NCBI GenBank assembly: GCA_023480885.1
Contig: JAMCWX010000061.1
Span: 1 to 64,000 of the forward strand
DNA length: 64,000 nucleotides
DNA from: Chloroflexota bacterium
GTDB taxonomy: Bacteria; Chloroflexota; UBA6077; FW602-bin22; JACPRP01
Direction: 5' to 3'
The notes beneath the pieces were generated by a model. It searched no databases, was not told the origin of the DNA, and saw only the letters and a program-made list of their open reading frames with translations. The translations under genes were made by a program, and so were the position numbers. Positions 62,087-64,000 of the stretch are shown here, piece after piece. The stretch's first letter is position 1. Each line of letters starts with the position of its first letter.

Positions 62087-62883
62087 TCCGCTCCCTTTCT
62101 GGAAATGACTGTCGGGAAAGTAGCCAGTATAACCGTGAGGTCGAGCCGCAGGGAACGGTTTTCGATGTATTCGATGTCGAGATCAACCATCTTGGCGAAT
62201 GGCACATTGCTCCTACCGTTGACCTGCCACAGCCCAGTGATGCCTGGCGTCACTTCCAGCCGCCTCTTGTGCAGTTCGCTGTACATCTCGGTTTCGTATT
62301 GCAGTGGCGGCCTCGGCCCGACCAGGCTCATGTCTCCTTTGAGCACGTTGACAAGTTGCGGTAGCTCGTCGAGACTGGTGGATCGCAAGATCCGTCCCAC
62401 GCGCGTAACCCGATTGTCAGAGGCGATCTTGAAAGGAGTCCTCGCAGATGGCGCATTTGTTGGGTCGAGAAAGCCGTTGATGTACTTCTCCACGAATTGA
62501 CGATGCGCTGTATCGTCGGAATTCGCGTCCATCGATCGGTATTTATACATCGTGAAGGGGCGACCGCAGAGGTCGTGTCGTCTCCTTTCTCTGAATGGCC
62601 TGTTTCCGTTGTTGGACCGATGGCGGACGCCTGGCGGCGCTGTGTCCCCCGTTCTCCTGCGGTTGACCCCAATCCTCCTTTGTTGGAAGATGATCGGACC
62701 TGGGGAGTCTAGTTTGATCGAACAGGCGATGACGACAAGCAATGGCGAAAGCAGGACCAGAGCTACTAGAGCGACGATGACGTCGATAGCCCTTTTCGAC
62801 CACAGATAACGTTTGTCCGGCTGCTTGAGGCGCCAGACTGTAACTTGTGTTTGCTTGTCCCAGGGCGAAATACTTGTAGACAA
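62083..62883 (-). CDS. Initiating bacterial sugar transferase (polyprenyl-phosphate glycosyl-1-phosphate transferase)
   Basis: A 266-residue enzyme of the WbaP/PglC-like family. One hydrophobic segment (residues about 32-54) precedes the conserved core: [58 protein letters not shown] and [14 protein letters not shown]. It transfers sugar-1-phosphate to undecaprenyl phosphate, the first step of repeat-unit assembly. A charged insertion (residues about 75-108: [14 protein letters not shown]) occurs in a subgroup. The TTG start has GGGAGG upstream that lies partly within a hairpin, so translation may be controlled. Confidence 0.92.
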   Translation of the reverse strand: MSTSISPWDKQTQVTVWRLKQPDKRYLWSKRAIDVIVALVALVLLSPLLVVIACSIKLDSPGPIIFQQRRIGVNRRRTGDTAPPGVRHRSNNGNRPFRERRRHDLCGRPFTMYKYRSMDANSDDTAHRQFVEKYINGFLDPTNAPSARTPFKIASDNRVTRVGRILRSTSLDELPQLVNVLKGDMSLVGPRPPLQYETEMYSELHKRRLEVTPGITGLWQVNGRSNVPFAKMVDLDIEYIENRSLRLDLTVILATFPTVISRKGAE

Positions 62884-62884
62884 A

Positions 62885-62921
62885 GCGGCCTCCCTAATCA
62901 GGCCGCCCGCCCGATACGGGC
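62885..62921 (-). promoter_or_regulatory. Hairpins covering the sugar transferase ribosome site
   Basis: GCGGCCT/AGGCCGC (62885-62891 with 62900-62906) forms a 7-base stem in which, on the minus strand, the GGGAGG ribosome site lies at the loop and 3' arm. GCCCG/CGGGC (62909-62921) forms a second stem next to it. They are placed to hinder ribosome access. No known riboswitch class recognised in the 143-base gap 62884-63026. Confidence 0.4.
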
Positions 62922-63026
62922 TAGCCGCTTAAGGATTCGTTTCCTTGCTTCGGGGTTCAGTAGTAAGTTTATGTCATCGTGGTAAAAACATTATGAAAGC
63001 AAACTTGGCAGCGCATCACAGTTTTG

Positions 63027-64000
63027 TTAAGTGCAGCTTTCTGTGCTCTCCACAGATTCCCGCGAGGTCGCAATGCCACAGAGGCTATCTACCAATTGCA
63101 CGTATCTGTCCCTGATCACTCGCCAGTCGTGGGTGTCGTTAAACACGTCTGCCTGTGTCGCCAGGCGGTGGGCATCTGAACGCTGGCGATGCAACTGGAC
63201 AATGCATCGGGCCAGATCGCTTGCGTCGTCAGGTTCAAAGTACATTAGCATTGAGCTGTCAAAGTAGCTCTGGAGGGCACGTGTCCTGGAAGCGATCACT
63301 GGTGTGCCAACTCGCACGTATTCAAGAAGCTTGTTGGGCAGGATCTCCGTGGTGAAGTCGTCGCCTCTGTGAGGCACGATTCCGAAGTCGGCCTCGGCTA
63401 TCCTTCTGGCGACGACCTCCGCGGGCAGAGACTCCCCGCCGATCGTCACAGCATCCGCCAGGTCCAGTTCGCGAACGAGGTGGCGCAGTTCCTCAAGTTG
63501 CTCCCCTTCCCCCAGCACGAGCAAGTGGCAGCCTGGAACGGCTTCTCGGGCGATCTTAACGGCCTTGATGGCAACGTCGACACCGTATCTTCTTACAAGC
63601 GCCCCGTGATAGATCAGCTCGCACTTACCGTTGCGATAGTGTGCGCCGTTGCGTCTGGCCCAGGCCGAGCGCCGGCGAAATATCTTCTCGTCGGCGACGT
63701 TCATCAAAACGGTGCAGCGGTCGACAGATGTCGATCGCGAACAAATCCGCTCTCTCCACAGGTCAGTGACCGTTATCGTGTGATCCGCGAAGTTGCAGGC
63801 CAATCTCTCGATAGCCGCTAGAGCCTTCGGCGCTATGCTGTTCCTGGACACGTGAAACTTGCTGGCGAATAGCTCAGGCATCAGGTCGTGAATGTCCAGG
63901 ATGATTCTGGCCCCCCACAATTTCGGCACAATGGCGGTGAACACCAGAAAATCGGGCATGTTGTTGGCCTGGACGACTGCATAGCGATTCCGCAGGTGAA
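63027..64000 (-). CDS. GT4-family glycosyltransferase (partial)
   Basis: The 3' part of a gene that enters from the right edge. The frame is open to base 64000, beyond an internal ATG at 63959: upstream codons read YAVVQANNMPDFLVFTA, the usual GT4 segment, so the start lies outside the window. Visible motifs are IYHGALVRRYGVDVAIKAVK, LLVLGEGEQLEEL and the C-terminal ILPNKLLEYVRVGTPVIAS. Cytosolic. Probably extends the lipid-linked sugar made by the sugar transferase encoded 143 bases downstream. Confidence 0.88.
   Translation of the reverse strand, partial: HLRNRYAVVQANNMPDFLVFTAIVPKLWGARIILDIHDLMPELFASKFHVSRNSIAPKALAAIERLACNFADHTITVTDLWRERICSRSTSVDRCTVLMNVADEKIFRRRSAWARRNGAHYRNGKCELIYHGALVRRYGVDVAIKAVKIAREAVPGCHLLVLGEGEQLEELRHLVRELDLADAVTIGGESLPAEVVARRIAEADFGIVPHRGDDFTTEILPNKLLEYVRVGTPVIASRTRALQSYFDSSMLMYFEPDDASDLARCIVQLHRQRSDAHRLATQADVFNDTHDWRVIRDRYVQLVDSLCGIATSRESVESTESCT

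Noticed and set aside
62884-63026. c-di-GMP or other known riboswitch before the sugar transferase
   Set aside because: Conserved core sequences of the classes I know are missing; only simple hairpins are seen.

Overview
The window looks like chromosomal DNA of a member of the Chloroflexota (Chloroflexi) or a close relative. The evidence is indirect: moderately high GC; frequent GTG and TTG starts with strong Shine-Dalgarno sequences; secreted proteins ending in a Pro/Thr-rich linker plus a short [FY]LPAI tail; a secreted protein with FPETxH/FGYP repeats and PD40 propeller repeats; and a glycan export locus with no outer-membrane exporter. No phage, transposase, integrase, CRISPR array or rRNA was seen. 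The species is not identifiable from the sequence alone.

Layout. 1-5.5 kb: a leftward TetR-controlled operon for a molybdenum hydroxylase large subunit and its CoxD/CoxE/XdhC-type maturation proteins, with a clear promoter and operator. 5.6-11 kb: single genes (glycosyltransferase, two tRNA-Ser genes, a YjfB-like peptide, a VKOR-family protein, DUF488, an FprA flavodiiron protein, a uracil-DNA glycosylase-like protein). 11-14.2 kb: a leftward copper operon csoR-copA-HMA whose promoter is embedded in an inverted repeat. 14.4-20.5 kb: a rightward MacA/MacB-like export operon with a DUF5666 protein and a secreted propeller protein. 20.5-25.9 kb: housekeeping genes pfkA, alr, a CBS-pair gene, mnmA, a histidine phosphatase and a DUF3786 protein. 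26.1-31.1 kb: signalling genes (two OmpR-type regulators, a GAF/PAS histidine kinase, a degenerate receiver-GGDEF protein), preceded by a consensus promoter and a structured leader that ends in a terminator-like element.

31.4-55.6 kb: a dense rightward surface-glycan locus. It holds two GT39-type membrane glycosyltransferases, three consecutive radical SAM enzymes (two B12-binding type, one SPASM type), an acyltransferase, a secreted alpha/beta hydrolase, an HpnA-like epimerase, methyltransferases (one decayed), a Wzx-type flippase, a polysaccharide deacetylase, a Wzz-type co-polymerase, a Wzy-type ligase/polymerase and several GT4 glycosyltransferases. 55.6-64 kb: a leftward block with another membrane glycosyltransferase-like protein, two small LuxR-type regulators, a large LVIVD-repeat secreted protein, a Gfo/Idh/MocA oxidoreductase, an initiating sugar transferase and a GT4 gene cut by the right edge.

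Working together, the 62.1 kb sugar transferase probably primes undecaprenyl phosphate, the GT4 enzymes extend the repeat unit, Wzx flips it, and Wzy and Wzz polymerise it. The acyltransferase, methyltransferase, deacetylase and radical SAM enzymes would decorate it. The most unusual points are the structured leader at 26.16-26.37 kb, the radical SAM trio inside the glycan locus, the shared C-terminal tail of two secreted proteins, and the paired receiver-less LuxR proteins.
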